From positions 671,501 through 735,500 of the forward strand of contig NZ_CALSBP010000002.1 of NCBI RefSeq assembly GCF_943373825.1: a DNA stretch of 64,000 bases. Reading direction: 5' to 3'. The translations under genes and the position numbers were made by a program. Positions 55,443-63,445 of the stretch are shown piece after piece (the stretch's first letter is position 1; each line of letters begins with the position of its first letter). Under the pieces are notes generated by a model. The model worked only from the letters and a program-made list of their open reading frames with translations. It did not search any database and had not been told where the DNA came from. The DNA comes from Aquimarina spinulae. Lineage in GTDB: Bacteria > Bacteroidota > Bacteroidia > Flavobacteriales > Flavobacteriaceae.

Positions 55443-55469
55443 GACGACACTATATAATTATTGGTTACA
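55443..55469 (-). promoter_or_regulatory. ECF-type promoter of the sigma gene
   Basis: On the minus strand TGTAACC (55469-55463), a 16-bp spacer and CGTC (55446-55443) form an ECF sigma promoter. The expected transcript would start only a few bases before the ATG at 55432, giving an almost leaderless mRNA. Confidence 0.6.
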
Positions 55470-55511
55470 TAATTTCTATTAAAAAGTACAAAATATTTTT
55501 TTTATCTTTTT

Positions 55512-55538
55512 TGTAACCGCTTCGAATTACTCTTCGTC
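55512..55538 (+). promoter_or_regulatory. ECF-type promoter of the DUF6249-like gene
   Basis: TGTAACC (55512-55518), a 16-bp spacer and CGTC (55535-55538) match the element in front of the divergent sigma gene. The start codon is at 55581, about 37 nt after the expected transcription start. Confidence 0.7.
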
Positions 55539-55580
55539 TTAATTAGAAAACGAACAGTATTAATCTTTTAAACTAAAAAC

Positions 55581-55931
55581 ATGATGGGATCAGAAGTAAT
55601 TATAGTACCCGCAATCTTTGGTGTATTTTTTGGAATTATTTATTTATTTATTTCAGCTAGAAATAAAGAGCGTATGGCTCTTATAGAAAAAGGAGCAGAT
55701 GCTTCTATATTTTATAGTAGTAAAGAAAAAAGAGTGACTCCGATATGGAAAGTACTTATTCTAAATTTATCTTTATTATTAATGGGTATTGGAGTTGGAA
55801 TTTTCATAGCCGGAATTCTACATTTATCTGTAGGTGTAGATGAAGATATTGCTTATCCTGGTACGATCTTCTTAATGGCTGGAATTGGTTTATTCACTGG
55901 TTTCACTATGACGAAAAACCTAGATAAGTAA
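55581..55931 (+). CDS. DUF6249-like small membrane protein
   Basis: This 116-residue protein has three hydrophobic segments (about 6-24, 55-78, 88-108) and a charged segment after the first (SARNKERMALIEKGADAS) that resembles the DUF6249 family often encoded beside ECF sigma factors in Bacteroidota. The role is unknown; it may be an envelope-stress target. It shares its promoter type with the divergent sigma gene and ends at a strong terminator. Confidence 0.82.
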   Translation: MMGSEVIIVPAIFGVFFGIIYLFISARNKERMALIEKGADASIFYSSKEKRVTPIWKVLILNLSLLLMGIGVGIFIAGILHLSVGVDEDIAYPGTIFLMAGIGLFTGFTMTKNLDK

Positions 55932-55950
55932 ACAAAAACATTACTTAACA

Positions 55951-55987
55951 AAAAAATATCCTGATGTTGATCATCAGGATATTTTTT
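55951..55987 (+). terminator. Terminator of the DUF6249-like gene
   Basis: Perfect 16-bp arms (AAAAAATATCCTGATG, 55951-55966, and its complement 55972-55987) surround a 5-base loop and end in T. The rest of the gap to 56236 holds one more terminator and nothing else that I can support. Confidence 0.9.
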
Positions 55988-56187
55988 TATTTGCGTTTTT
56001 GACTATCCAACTAGAAAATAGAGAATCTTATCCTGAATTTACAGAAGTATACAATCAAATTTAGGCATGGTATCCTATTAAAATTAGGTCATACATGAGG
56101 ATTCATAAACAGATCTATAAAACGCTCTAAGAGTTTCTTAAAATCCTTCTCTAATTACCTCGGTTAAATTAAAATAGATTGTATAAA

Positions 56188-56215
56188 AAAAGCCTCCCAA
56201 GTCTGGAAGGCTTTT
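56188..56215 (-). terminator. Terminator of the two-repeat secreted protein gene
   Basis: AAAAGCCTCCCA (56188-56199) pairs with TGGAAGGCTTTT (56204-56215) with one mismatch. On the minus strand a T-run follows. It is 21 bp past the stop of the gene at 56237. Confidence 0.8.
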
Positions 56216-56236
56216 GTATAATATAAAAATTCTTTA

Positions 56237-56878
56237 TTACATATCTGCTACAAGAACGTCGTTATCTACATATTTTTCAACAACAACAGATTCTCCTCTA
56301 TTGTTCTCCAAAACATAAACTCCAACCGGTAATTGGCTAAGGTCTACAAAATTTGTCGTTTTTGATAAAATATGTACTGTATTTTTTACTTCAAATAATT
56401 TGATTTTATCTCCTTCTTCAAAATTAACTACAGTAACAAAATTTCCTTCTCTTGTTATTTCTAAAAGGTTTGTTTCAGAATTTTCATAATAATGTACAAA
56501 TTCTTCTTCAACATTAACTTCTGAAGGCATATCTGCTCTTTCGCTATCATATTCTACTACAAAATTACTTTCTACATTTTCTATTGCGCCTTCAATATTA
56601 ATATCTTCCTCCATACGAACAATAACAACAGATTCTCCTTGATTGTTTTCAAGTAAATAAGATCCCATTGGTAATTGACTCAAATCAATTTCTCCATGAG
56701 TTTTAGATAAAATATGATCTCCGCTTTCTACTTCGAATAATTTAATTTTATCTCCATCCTGAAAATCTACAACTACTACAACAAGACCTTCCTTCTCTAC
56801 TTCCAAGATTTGGTCTAAGTCATTTGCATAACTAGTCAAGAATAAAAATAAGCTAAAAAAACACGCTATTGATTTCAT
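56237..56878 (-). CDS. Secreted protein with two tandem ~75-residue repeats
   Basis: This 213-residue protein has a signal peptide (to about residue 18, TSYAND). Two homologous units follow, at about 28-90 and 130-205. Each contains GDKIKLFEV, HILSKT, (I/V)DLSQLPxGxYxLEN and a closing strand (GESVVI or GESVVV). They are separated by an acidic linker. The pattern (beta strands plus a LPxGxYxLE segment) resembles a T9SS-type C-terminal fold, but no sorting tail is complete. The function is unknown. It has its own terminator. Confidence 0.75.
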   Translation of the reverse strand: MKSIACFFSLFLFLTSYANDLDQILEVEKEGLVVVVVDFQDGDKIKLFEVESGDHILSKTHGEIDLSQLPMGSYLLENNQGESVVIVRMEEDINIEGAIENVESNFVVEYDSERADMPSEVNVEEEFVHYYENSETNLLEITREGNFVTVVNFEEGDKIKLFEVKNTVHILSKTTNFVDLSQLPVGVYVLENNRGESVVVEKYVDNDVLVADM

Positions 56879-57314
56879 CTTTATAAACTTTATAGTGGGG
56901 TTGTTATTATTTTATTACGGTTTTACCATACAATGATATTATATATTTATAGTTAAACAAATTAAAAACCAGACTTTTAGATCAAATGTTTTCGATATTC
57001 GACAAATGACACAAAAAATGTTAAATTAAGCTTTATTTAACGTTAACACATTGACAATCAGGTTTTTATTTTTTAAACATTGTTAAAAAACCAGATGAAA
57101 AGCAAAAATCAACAGATTAAAAGACTTATTCTGTAATACACTTACGTTTTTCCCCCTGATCCAATAGTAAAAAATATGGTATGTTAAGTTAATGTTGATC
57201 TAAAATGAATTCAAAAATCTAACCAATTTCTTAGTAGTATTATTTTGAAATCCACCTCTCTTTTAGGGTAAAGACCAGAATGTGTTTAAATTAATCTCTA
57301 GGATTATACTACTA
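56879..57314. other. Intergenic region upstream of the two-repeat protein gene
   Basis: About 440 AT-rich bases lie between the 56237 gene start and the terminator of the adhesin-like gene. A promoter on the minus strand must be here; I do not see a clear -33/-7 pair. No coding feature is supported. Confidence 0.4.
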
Positions 57315-57349
57315 AAAAAGCCCTATCAGTCTAAACCGATAGAGCTTTT
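57315..57349 (-). terminator. Terminator of the sigma/anti-sigma/adhesin-like operon
   Basis: AAAAGCCCTATC (57316-57327) pairs with GATAGAGCTTTT (57338-57349) with one mismatch. A T-run follows on the minus strand, about 35 bp past the stop of the gene at 57383. Confidence 0.8.
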
Positions 57350-57382
57350 CTATAATTAACACTACATTACTATGAAAAAACT

Positions 57383-58732
57383 TTATTTATTATTTAATAC
57401 AACTTTGCTATACTTAGCATTAATTGTAATTATTTTGTCTGTACTACGAGTATTTTGGAATCCATTAACAAACACATTACCAAAATTCTTTCTTGTGTTT
57501 ATTTCCAAAGTTTTAGGCAAAGAAATTATACTTTGCGCCCCACTGTACGATAAATTAAATGCTGTTTCGGGTAAATTTAATTTAAAGTCACTGTTTTGAA
57601 CTGCTAGATCCAGAGTAGAAAAAGATTCTCCGAGATTAGCTATATTAATTACTCCAAAACTTCCCGAGATTGCTCCATTTTCATCAAGTTGCTGAATAAA
57701 AACATTACTAGAATCGGCATTAACAAGAAGGTTTTTAGCATTTTGTATTCTACAATTCTTTACATAATTGATCACTAACCTACCATTGTTCCATTGTCGA
57801 ACAAAAACGGGAGAATAAGAAGCTTTAATAAATGTTTGTTTACCATCTATAACATTAGCAGATAGTTTAGTATGAGATAGAGAAGCTTTAATATTATTAG
57901 ATTTTTCTGCTAACTGCACATCTCCATGGCGAATATTAAGTCTTAATTTAGCCTCTTTAGGGATACGTACTTTTATGATTTTACTTGTGCTATTAGTATT
58001 AACCCTACTTGTGCTATATCTATAGACTGTAACATTAGCTGTCCCGTTCTGCTGATTACCAATATCTTGTATTAATTGAGACGCCCATGCATCCATTTTT
58101 CTTCCATATTGCTCATCCCAGGTTTCTAATTTTATCTTGCTTTTAGGGTCTGCTTCAAATTGTTTAGCCCATTTTTGCTTTTGTTCATCAATAAATTTTT
58201 CGCGTATCTGGCTCTCCCACTGTTTAATATATTTTTCATCATTTTCTTTATGGGCTCCGTTATTATAATTAACATTAGCTTGATTTTGAGAAAGAGTACT
58301 TGGCATAGGGTTTTTAGCTATGTTTTCCATAAGAGGCCCTAGCATATCAGTAATCATAGGACTTAACATCCTTAATTCCTGTAAGCTTTTTCTATCCATT
58401 GTGATACTAGAAGCAGTGACATTTCTACTCCATAAATTTCCCGCTGTAGAATTAATAGTTACTTTCTGACTATCTCCTAATACATCTACTTGCCAACTAT
58501 CAAGAATATGTTTACTGTTTTCATCAGAAAGGTTACCTTCTAAGTAAGCTTCTACCTCGATTGTATTTTTGTTCCAGGTTTCAAAAACAATATTAGTATG
58601 ACTCGTATTAAGAACAACAGTAACATCTTCATTTACTGATAGCTTTTCATTTAATTTGTCTTGCCTGTCTTGTGCAAATAAGCCCGCACAACACAATAAG
58701 CCAAGAGTCGCTACATTAAGCCTGTACTTCAT
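57383..58732 (-). CDS. Secreted DUF4097-like beta-repeat protein
   Basis: The ATG at 58732 gives MKYRLNVATLGLLCCAGLFAQ, a signal peptide, and 449 residues. Both halves have repeated short beta strands typical of DUF4097/head-GIN proteins (NTSHTNIVFETWNKN, LRLNIRHGDVQLA, NVFVNGFQNT). A charged helical segment interrupts them at about 165-225 (KWAKQFEADPKSK). The gene overlaps the anti-sigma-like gene by 17 bp, so it is the third gene of an ECF sigma operon and probably an envelope protein linked to it. Confidence 0.75.
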   Translation of the reverse strand: MKYRLNVATLGLLCCAGLFAQDRQDKLNEKLSVNEDVTVVLNTSHTNIVFETWNKNTIEVEAYLEGNLSDENSKHILDSWQVDVLGDSQKVTINSTAGNLWSRNVTASSITMDRKSLQELRMLSPMITDMLGPLMENIAKNPMPSTLSQNQANVNYNNGAHKENDEKYIKQWESQIREKFIDEQKQKWAKQFEADPKSKIKLETWDEQYGRKMDAWASQLIQDIGNQQNGTANVTVYRYSTSRVNTNSTSKIIKVRIPKEAKLRLNIRHGDVQLAEKSNNIKASLSHTKLSANVIDGKQTFIKASYSPVFVRQWNNGRLVINYVKNCRIQNAKNLLVNADSSNVFIQQLDENGAISGSFGVINIANLGESFSTLDLAVQNSDFKLNLPETAFNLSYSGAQSIISLPKTLEINTRKNFGNVFVNGFQNTRSTDKIITINAKYSKVVLNNK

Positions 58733-59327
58733 TGTAATTTTCGTTTTCAATTCTCTCTAATTCTTTTAGTTTATCTTTTAGCCTATTTAAAAGTGATAAG
58801 CGTATCGTTAAATTCTCCATCATAGCCTCTACACTTTGAACATTGGGTCCAACTTCTATTAATTCCTTATTAAGTTTTTGGTATTCTTTATCAAGATTAT
58901 CTAATCTAGCCATAAAACTTTCTACCAACTCTCTATTTGTATCATCAATTGTAATCTGTGATAATTGAAATTTTATACTGGTAAGTATACTATTTTCTAC
59001 TTCTTGATACTCCGGAGATATTTCTGCCAGAGGGGAAGATTGTTTTGCTAATATTACAGAAGAGTTTTTTACAGGAGTAGTATTCATATCTACTATATCA
59101 GGTCCTTCGGTACTGCTACTACCAAGTTGATTATATGTAAGTAAAGAAACTGAAAAAATAACAACAATACTAGCAGCAATATTAAGCCATTTATAATCAA
59201 ACTTTCTGGTTCTTTTAGGGAGCTCATTCTCTAACCTGGACATAAACCTTTGTTGGTGTCCTTTTCTTAATTGCTCGGCAGGAATCTGTTTATCCTGCTT
59301 TAAAAGTTCTCTAATATCCTGTGCCAT
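58716..59327 (-). CDS. Putative anti-sigma factor with one TM segment
   Basis: This 203-residue protein has a cytoplasmic N-terminus (MAQDIRELLKQDKQIPAEQL), one membrane segment (about 47-66), and a helical periplasmic part with a coiled-coil-like tail (about 140-195). It starts inside the ECF sigma gene (17-bp overlap), the place of an anti-sigma factor. No ZAS motif is present, so the call rests on context and topology. Confidence 0.72.
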   Translation of the reverse strand: MAQDIRELLKQDKQIPAEQLRKGHQQRFMSRLENELPKRTRKFDYKWLNIAASIVVIFSVSLLTYNQLGSSSTEGPDIVDMNTTPVKNSSVILAKQSSPLAEISPEYQEVENSILTSIKFQLSQITIDDTNRELVESFMARLDNLDKEYQKLNKELIEVGPNVQSVEAMMENLTIRLSLLNRLKDKLKELERIENENYNEVQA

Positions 59328-59856
59328 GTCTCAAATGTTTTAATTCTTCCTGTAGCTGCTTTTTTCCTCTATGTACCAATGTTCTCGAAGAAACTGGTGT
59401 AATGTCCAGTACTTCACTAATTTCATTATGATCATACCCTTCTATCAAAAATAGCATGACGGCATATTTATATTTTTCCGGTAATTTTTCAATTGCTTTT
59501 TTTACCTCATCTACAGTAACAGAATCAGACACCGACCAATCATTCTGTTCTTCAACACTAGTCATAACCTGCTCATTAATCGCAACCATATTCATTTTCT
59601 TAGCTTTTAGCATATCTATGCTTTTATTTATAACAATTCGTTTAAGCCAAGCTCCAAAAGTAACATCTCCAGTAAATTGATGAAGTCGCGTAAAAGCCTT
59701 GATGAAAGATTCCTGCATAGCTTCCTCCGCCTCAAATGGATCTTTAAGGAAACGCAACGCTACATAATACATACCATCACAGTATTTATTATAGAGTCTC
59801 ATTTGTGCTCTACGATCGTTATTCCTACATTGTTCTATTAGCTCGCTTTGTAACAA
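59311..59856 (-). CDS. ECF RNA polymerase sigma factor
   Basis: This 181-residue protein has region 2 (KYCDGMYYVALRFLKDPFEAEEAMQ is the core) and region 4 (LPEKYKYAVMLFLIEGYDHN, then SEVLDITPVSSRTLVHRG). No ATG opens the frame: an in-frame stop lies nine bases upstream of TTG 59856, so TTG is the likely start. It heads a three-gene operon with the anti-sigma-like and DUF4097-like genes. An ECF-type promoter lies about 65 bp upstream. Confidence 0.92.
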   Translation of the reverse strand: MLQSELIEQCRNNDRRAQMRLYNKYCDGMYYVALRFLKDPFEAEEAMQESFIKAFTRLHQFTGDVTFGAWLKRIVINKSIDMLKAKKMNMVAINEQVMTSVEEQNDWSVSDSVTVDEVKKAIEKLPEKYKYAVMLFLIEGYDHNEISEVLDITPVSSRTLVHRGKKQLQEELKHLRHGTGY

Positions 59857-60174
59857 ACTTTCTTAACTTTATGGTTAGTGATTATTATTTAAAACTGTTT
59901 TAAATCGTACTCATCTATATAGACGAAAACATATATTCTATGTTGCAAAATTATGCATAAAAATCATAGCACGCCAACAATATACTGTATATCAAATAAT
60001 TAAAAAACACAATATATATTTATGATCTCTATACCTGTCATGGTATTTGTAGTATAAATGATGTAAATATTCCCCTTCTATTTAGGTACTTGCTAAAGCT
60101 TTCTTACTTTTTATGAATATTTAAACATAGACATAAGTAGTAAAAGAAGTATATTTAGGATTAAAAAAATCGTT
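59857..60174. other. Intergenic region between divergent sigma and DUF2911 genes
   Basis: This stretch of about 318 bp contains the ECF-type element at 59922-59947 for the sigma gene. For the DUF2911 gene no clear TTG-N19-TAnnTTTG is visible. No coding feature is supported. Confidence 0.45.
59922..59947 (-). promoter_or_regulatory. ECF-type promoter of the third sigma operon
   Basis: On the minus strand TGCAAC (59947-59942), a 16-bp spacer and CGTC (59925-59922) resemble the TGTAAC...CGTC elements of the second sigma operon. This fits autoregulation by an ECF sigma factor. The spacing differs by one base from the other two. Confidence 0.5.
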
Positions 60175-60729
60175 ATGCCAAAACTTTTAAAACGAGCAAT
60201 ATTTATTTTATTAGGATTAATATTGATTGGATTTGCAGGAATGTACTTCATGAAGCAAAGTACCAAAAAACATAGCCCCGAAGAAATCGTTACTCACACG
60301 GCAAAGGATGCTACTTTCACTGTTTTTTATAACAGGCCATACAAAAAGGGTAGAGAAATTTTTGGTAACCTGGTTCCGTTTAATGAAGTATGGAGAACCG
60401 GCGCCAATGAGGCCACTACATTTACAACAGACAAAGATCTTCTCGTTGATGGTACCGTACTTAAAGCAGGGACCTATACACTATGGACCATCCCAAACCC
60501 CAAATCCTGGAAAGTAATTTTTAATAGTAAAGAATATGATTGGGGAGTACATATGGATGGCACTGCAAAACGAGACGCCACATACGATGTACTCACTGTA
60601 GAAGTCCCCGTACAACCTTTATTAAATATAGTAGAACAATTTTCTATTTATTTTGAAAATGCAAATGATTTTACCATATTATACCTTGCGTGGGATAGAA
60701 CTGCAATTGCGGTTCCTATAAAAATATAA
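60175..60729 (+). CDS. DUF2911 family membrane-anchored protein
   Basis: This 184-residue protein has an N-terminal membrane segment (about 8-26) and a DUF2911 domain with the characteristic TGANEATTF and the beta-rich segment LVDGTVLKAGTYTLW. DUF2911 proteins are common in Bacteroidota; their role is not established. The single N-terminal segment suggests anchoring in the inner membrane with the domain in the periplasm. It is probably transcribed alone. Confidence 0.88.
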   Translation: MPKLLKRAIFILLGLILIGFAGMYFMKQSTKKHSPEEIVTHTAKDATFTVFYNRPYKKGREIFGNLVPFNEVWRTGANEATTFTTDKDLLVDGTVLKAGTYTLWTIPNPKSWKVIFNSKEYDWGVHMDGTAKRDATYDVLTVEVPVQPLLNIVEQFSIYFENANDFTILYLAWDRTAIAVPIKI

Positions 60730-60836
60730 ATATATTCTTTTTGATAAGCCTGTACTAATTTAAGGTGTATAATGCTGCATATACTCAAAATAGTAGAAGG
60801 CCTATATATTAATTACAAGTTTCCAAAAGGAATTTA

Positions 60837-60844
60837 TAACTTTG
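60837..60844 (+). promoter_or_regulatory. -7 element upstream of meaB
   Basis: TAACTTTG matches TAnnTTTG. The GTG start at 60860 lies only 15 bp after it, so the mRNA would have an almost absent leader. No convincing -33 TTG is seen. Confidence 0.4.
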
Positions 60845-60859
60845 CCATAAAGTCATTCT

Positions 60860-61918
60860 GTGTCTAAAGATTCTACCAAACATACTAATACCCCTTCTAG
60901 CACGAGTAGTCAAGCAATTGATCGATTTAAAAAATTACAGCAAAAAGAAGTTGTGATTGACACTATTTTTAAAGCAATCATTGCTCAAGACACCGCCGCT
61001 TTAAGTAAAGGAATTACATTAATCGAAAGTACCCAGCAAAACCATATTGAAAAAGCGCAGGACCTTATCGAAATGTGCCTTCCTTATGCCAACAACTCTG
61101 TAAGAATAGGTATAACAGGAGTCCCTGGAGTAGGCAAAAGCACCTTTATTGAAGCTTTGGGTAATTTGTTATTACAAAAAGGGAAAAAAGTTGCAGTTTT
61201 AGCAGTAGACCCTAGTAGTACAATTTCACATGGCAGTATACTAGGTGATAAGACCAGAATGGAATCTTTAGTAAGATCCTCTATGGCTTTCATACGTCCT
61301 TCTCCATCTGGAAACTCACTGGGAGGAGTAGCTCAAAAAACACGAGAGTCTATTATCCTTTGTGAAGCTGCAGGGTATGATGTTATTATTATTGAAACTG
61401 TAGGTGTAGGACAAAGTGAAACTGCTGTGCATAGTATGGTAGATTTCTTTTTATTACTAAAGTTAGCAGGTGCAGGAGACGAATTACAAGGTATCAAACG
61501 AGGGATTATAGAAATGGCAGATGCTCTTGTAATTAATAAGGCCGATGGTGATAACTTAATACGTGCCCGTAAAGCCAAAAATCAATTTAGAAAAGCACTT
61601 CACTTATATCCTCTTACACAAAACAGCTGGTCTCCAGAAGTACTAACCTGTAGTGCTATAGAAGGTACTGGTATTGATGATATTTGGAAAATGATCCTAA
61701 AATATCTGAAAATCACTTCTGAAAATGGATTTTTTGAAAAAAACAGAATCCAACAAAATAAATTCTGGCTATTACAAACTATTGAAGAACAATTAAAAAA
61801 CTCTTTTTACAACAACCCAAAAGTTAAAGCTGCTTTAGATTCAAAAATTGAAGCTGTACAACAACACAAAATTACGCCCTTTGCTGCCGCTAGATATTTG
61901 TTAGGATTAAATAAATAG
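60860..61918 (+). CDS. meaB: Methylmalonyl-CoA mutase-associated GTPase MeaB
   Basis: This 352-residue G protein protects and repairs B12-dependent methylmalonyl-CoA mutase. The P-loop is GVPGVGKST at 87-95; AVDPSS, the switch region GETVGVGQSE-like (ETVGVGQSE) and the NKADG base-recognition motif are all present. The start is GTG at 60860; no nearby ATG exists. It complements the PduO-type adenosyltransferase at 44249. The mutase itself is not in the window. Confidence 0.94.
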   Translation: MSKDSTKHTNTPSSTSSQAIDRFKKLQQKEVVIDTIFKAIIAQDTAALSKGITLIESTQQNHIEKAQDLIEMCLPYANNSVRIGITGVPGVGKSTFIEALGNLLLQKGKKVAVLAVDPSSTISHGSILGDKTRMESLVRSSMAFIRPSPSGNSLGGVAQKTRESIILCEAAGYDVIIIETVGVGQSETAVHSMVDFFLLLKLAGAGDELQGIKRGIIEMADALVINKADGDNLIRARKAKNQFRKALHLYPLTQNSWSPEVLTCSAIEGTGIDDIWKMILKYLKITSENGFFEKNRIQQNKFWLLQTIEEQLKNSFYNNPKVKAALDSKIEAVQQHKITPFAAARYLLGLNK

Positions 61919-61932
61919 TCCAAAAAAATGTA

Positions 61933-63201
61933 TTAGTTTGAATACTCTTTTTTTCTTTCTTTAAAATTAAAACGGTACACATATCCCAAACTAAGTTCAG
62001 AAAAGTCGGCCTGTCCTAAATTTGCATTAATATTTGCTCCAAAAAAAATATTGTTTTTGGGTGAGTCATGTGTATTAAACAAATAGTATTTCACTCCTAA
62101 TCTACTTGAAATCGTTCGTTTTATTTCATAATACCAATCTAACTCTCCCAAAATATATTGATCCCCACGTCTTTCTCCCTGACTCAGCTGCCATTCAATT
62201 TTATAAAATGGTTTATATATATTAACTCCAAGTTCAAATTCTACACCAATATGTCCTATAAAAACTTCTGTACTAGAAAAAAAACCATAATTGCTTGCAT
62301 ATGCAACAGGTTTTTCTTTAAAAAAAGGAACTTGCTCCTGTATTAGCATTTCATCATTTTTGATATAATCATAATAGTGCTCATAAAACCTACCATAAAA
62401 ACCGATTCCAATCTTAAAAATCTTGTTAACTACTTTACCCATGGATAATGCAACAGAATACACTTCTTTTTTATCATTAAATTCTTCCGATAGTACATTT
62501 TGACCTATGCCACTGCGAAATGAAAAATAGTTCTGTGAGGATTTGACTCGTTCTTTTCTTAACACTGTTACATCTTCCTCAAGAATAGTTTGAGGTTCTC
62601 CAAAAGATGAAGAAGCACTTACCAAAAAAGAGTTAAGTCCCTGATTAGGTAATCTTGTATGTCCGTTAGAATAATGGCCATATCCAAGTCCTAAACGCCA
62701 TTGAGTTGATTTACCTATTAAAACATCGTAATACAAAAAAGTTTTGTACGACCAATTCAGGCTTGTTGTTACCGCTTTATTAAAAGGGTTTATTTCTGGG
62801 TCATACTTTGTATCAATATAGGATGCACCAAACCCCATATTGAGATGCCATCTATTTGTTTTTTTTTGAAACAATCCAATTTCAACAAAAGGCATTGCAA
62901 TATAGGCTCTACCTACTTTTTCAATATTTCCGAAATCGGTAATCCCTAATGCTAGTCCGGTTTTTGGATATCCCAGTCTAGAGCTCCATTGCGCATCTAC
63001 CTTTTTGTTGTAACTTCCTATACTAACAAAAATAGATTTAAGCATTTTAGTTTTAGGAAAACCAGTATTAGGTTCTGTCGTTTTTCCTAGTATTACTTCT
63101 GGCGAAATAAAAAATGAATTTTTATTTTCATTATCCAATGTCTGCCCCTTTAATTGTGTCCCAATAAGAAATAGGAGTAGATAATATTCTGTTTTCCTCA
63201 T
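61933..63201 (-). CDS. Acyloxyacyl hydrolase / PagL-like lipid A deacylase
   Basis: This 422-residue protein has a signal peptide (to about residue 19, LKGQ). The beta-barrel part contains GHYSNGHTRLPNQGLN, which matches the PagL-type active-site motif H-x-S-N with the following PN-GLN. Such enzymes sit in the outer membrane and remove 3-O-acyl chains from lipid A. The protein is roughly twice as long as minimal PagL, with extra barrel-like C-terminal strands, as seen in other Bacteroidota. It is convergent with meaB; the stops are 14 bp apart. Confidence 0.82.
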   Translation of the reverse strand: MRKTEYYLLLFLIGTQLKGQTLDNENKNSFFISPEVILGKTTEPNTGFPKTKMLKSIFVSIGSYNKKVDAQWSSRLGYPKTGLALGITDFGNIEKVGRAYIAMPFVEIGLFQKKTNRWHLNMGFGASYIDTKYDPEINPFNKAVTTSLNWSYKTFLYYDVLIGKSTQWRLGLGYGHYSNGHTRLPNQGLNSFLVSASSSFGEPQTILEEDVTVLRKERVKSSQNYFSFRSGIGQNVLSEEFNDKKEVYSVALSMGKVVNKIFKIGIGFYGRFYEHYYDYIKNDEMLIQEQVPFFKEKPVAYASNYGFFSSTEVFIGHIGVEFELGVNIYKPFYKIEWQLSQGERRGDQYILGELDWYYEIKRTISSRLGVKYYLFNTHDSPKNNIFFGANINANLGQADFSELSLGYVYRFNFKERKKEYSN

Positions 63202-63445
63202 TTACATCTTTTTTCAAGTATTTGGATTGATTTTCCCCTTCATCCACATGATGCAAAATAGGGTTTTTAAAATAAAAGAACATAACCTATATACGTTTGT
63301 AGTTATTCAAAACCACCATATACTCACTATATTTAATGCTAAACAGAGCTTTATAATCGGTTTTTTTCTTTTACTAAACCCCATATAAGAATCCAAATAA
63401 ATCCCCATGGTTACTTAAAGAAGATAAGAATTCCTATACTTAAGT

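Noticed and set aside
57372..57599. A plus-strand frame over the 3' end of the DUF4097-like gene
   Set aside because: It overlaps a well-supported minus-strand gene and consists of hydrophobic residues read from antisense beta-strand codons.
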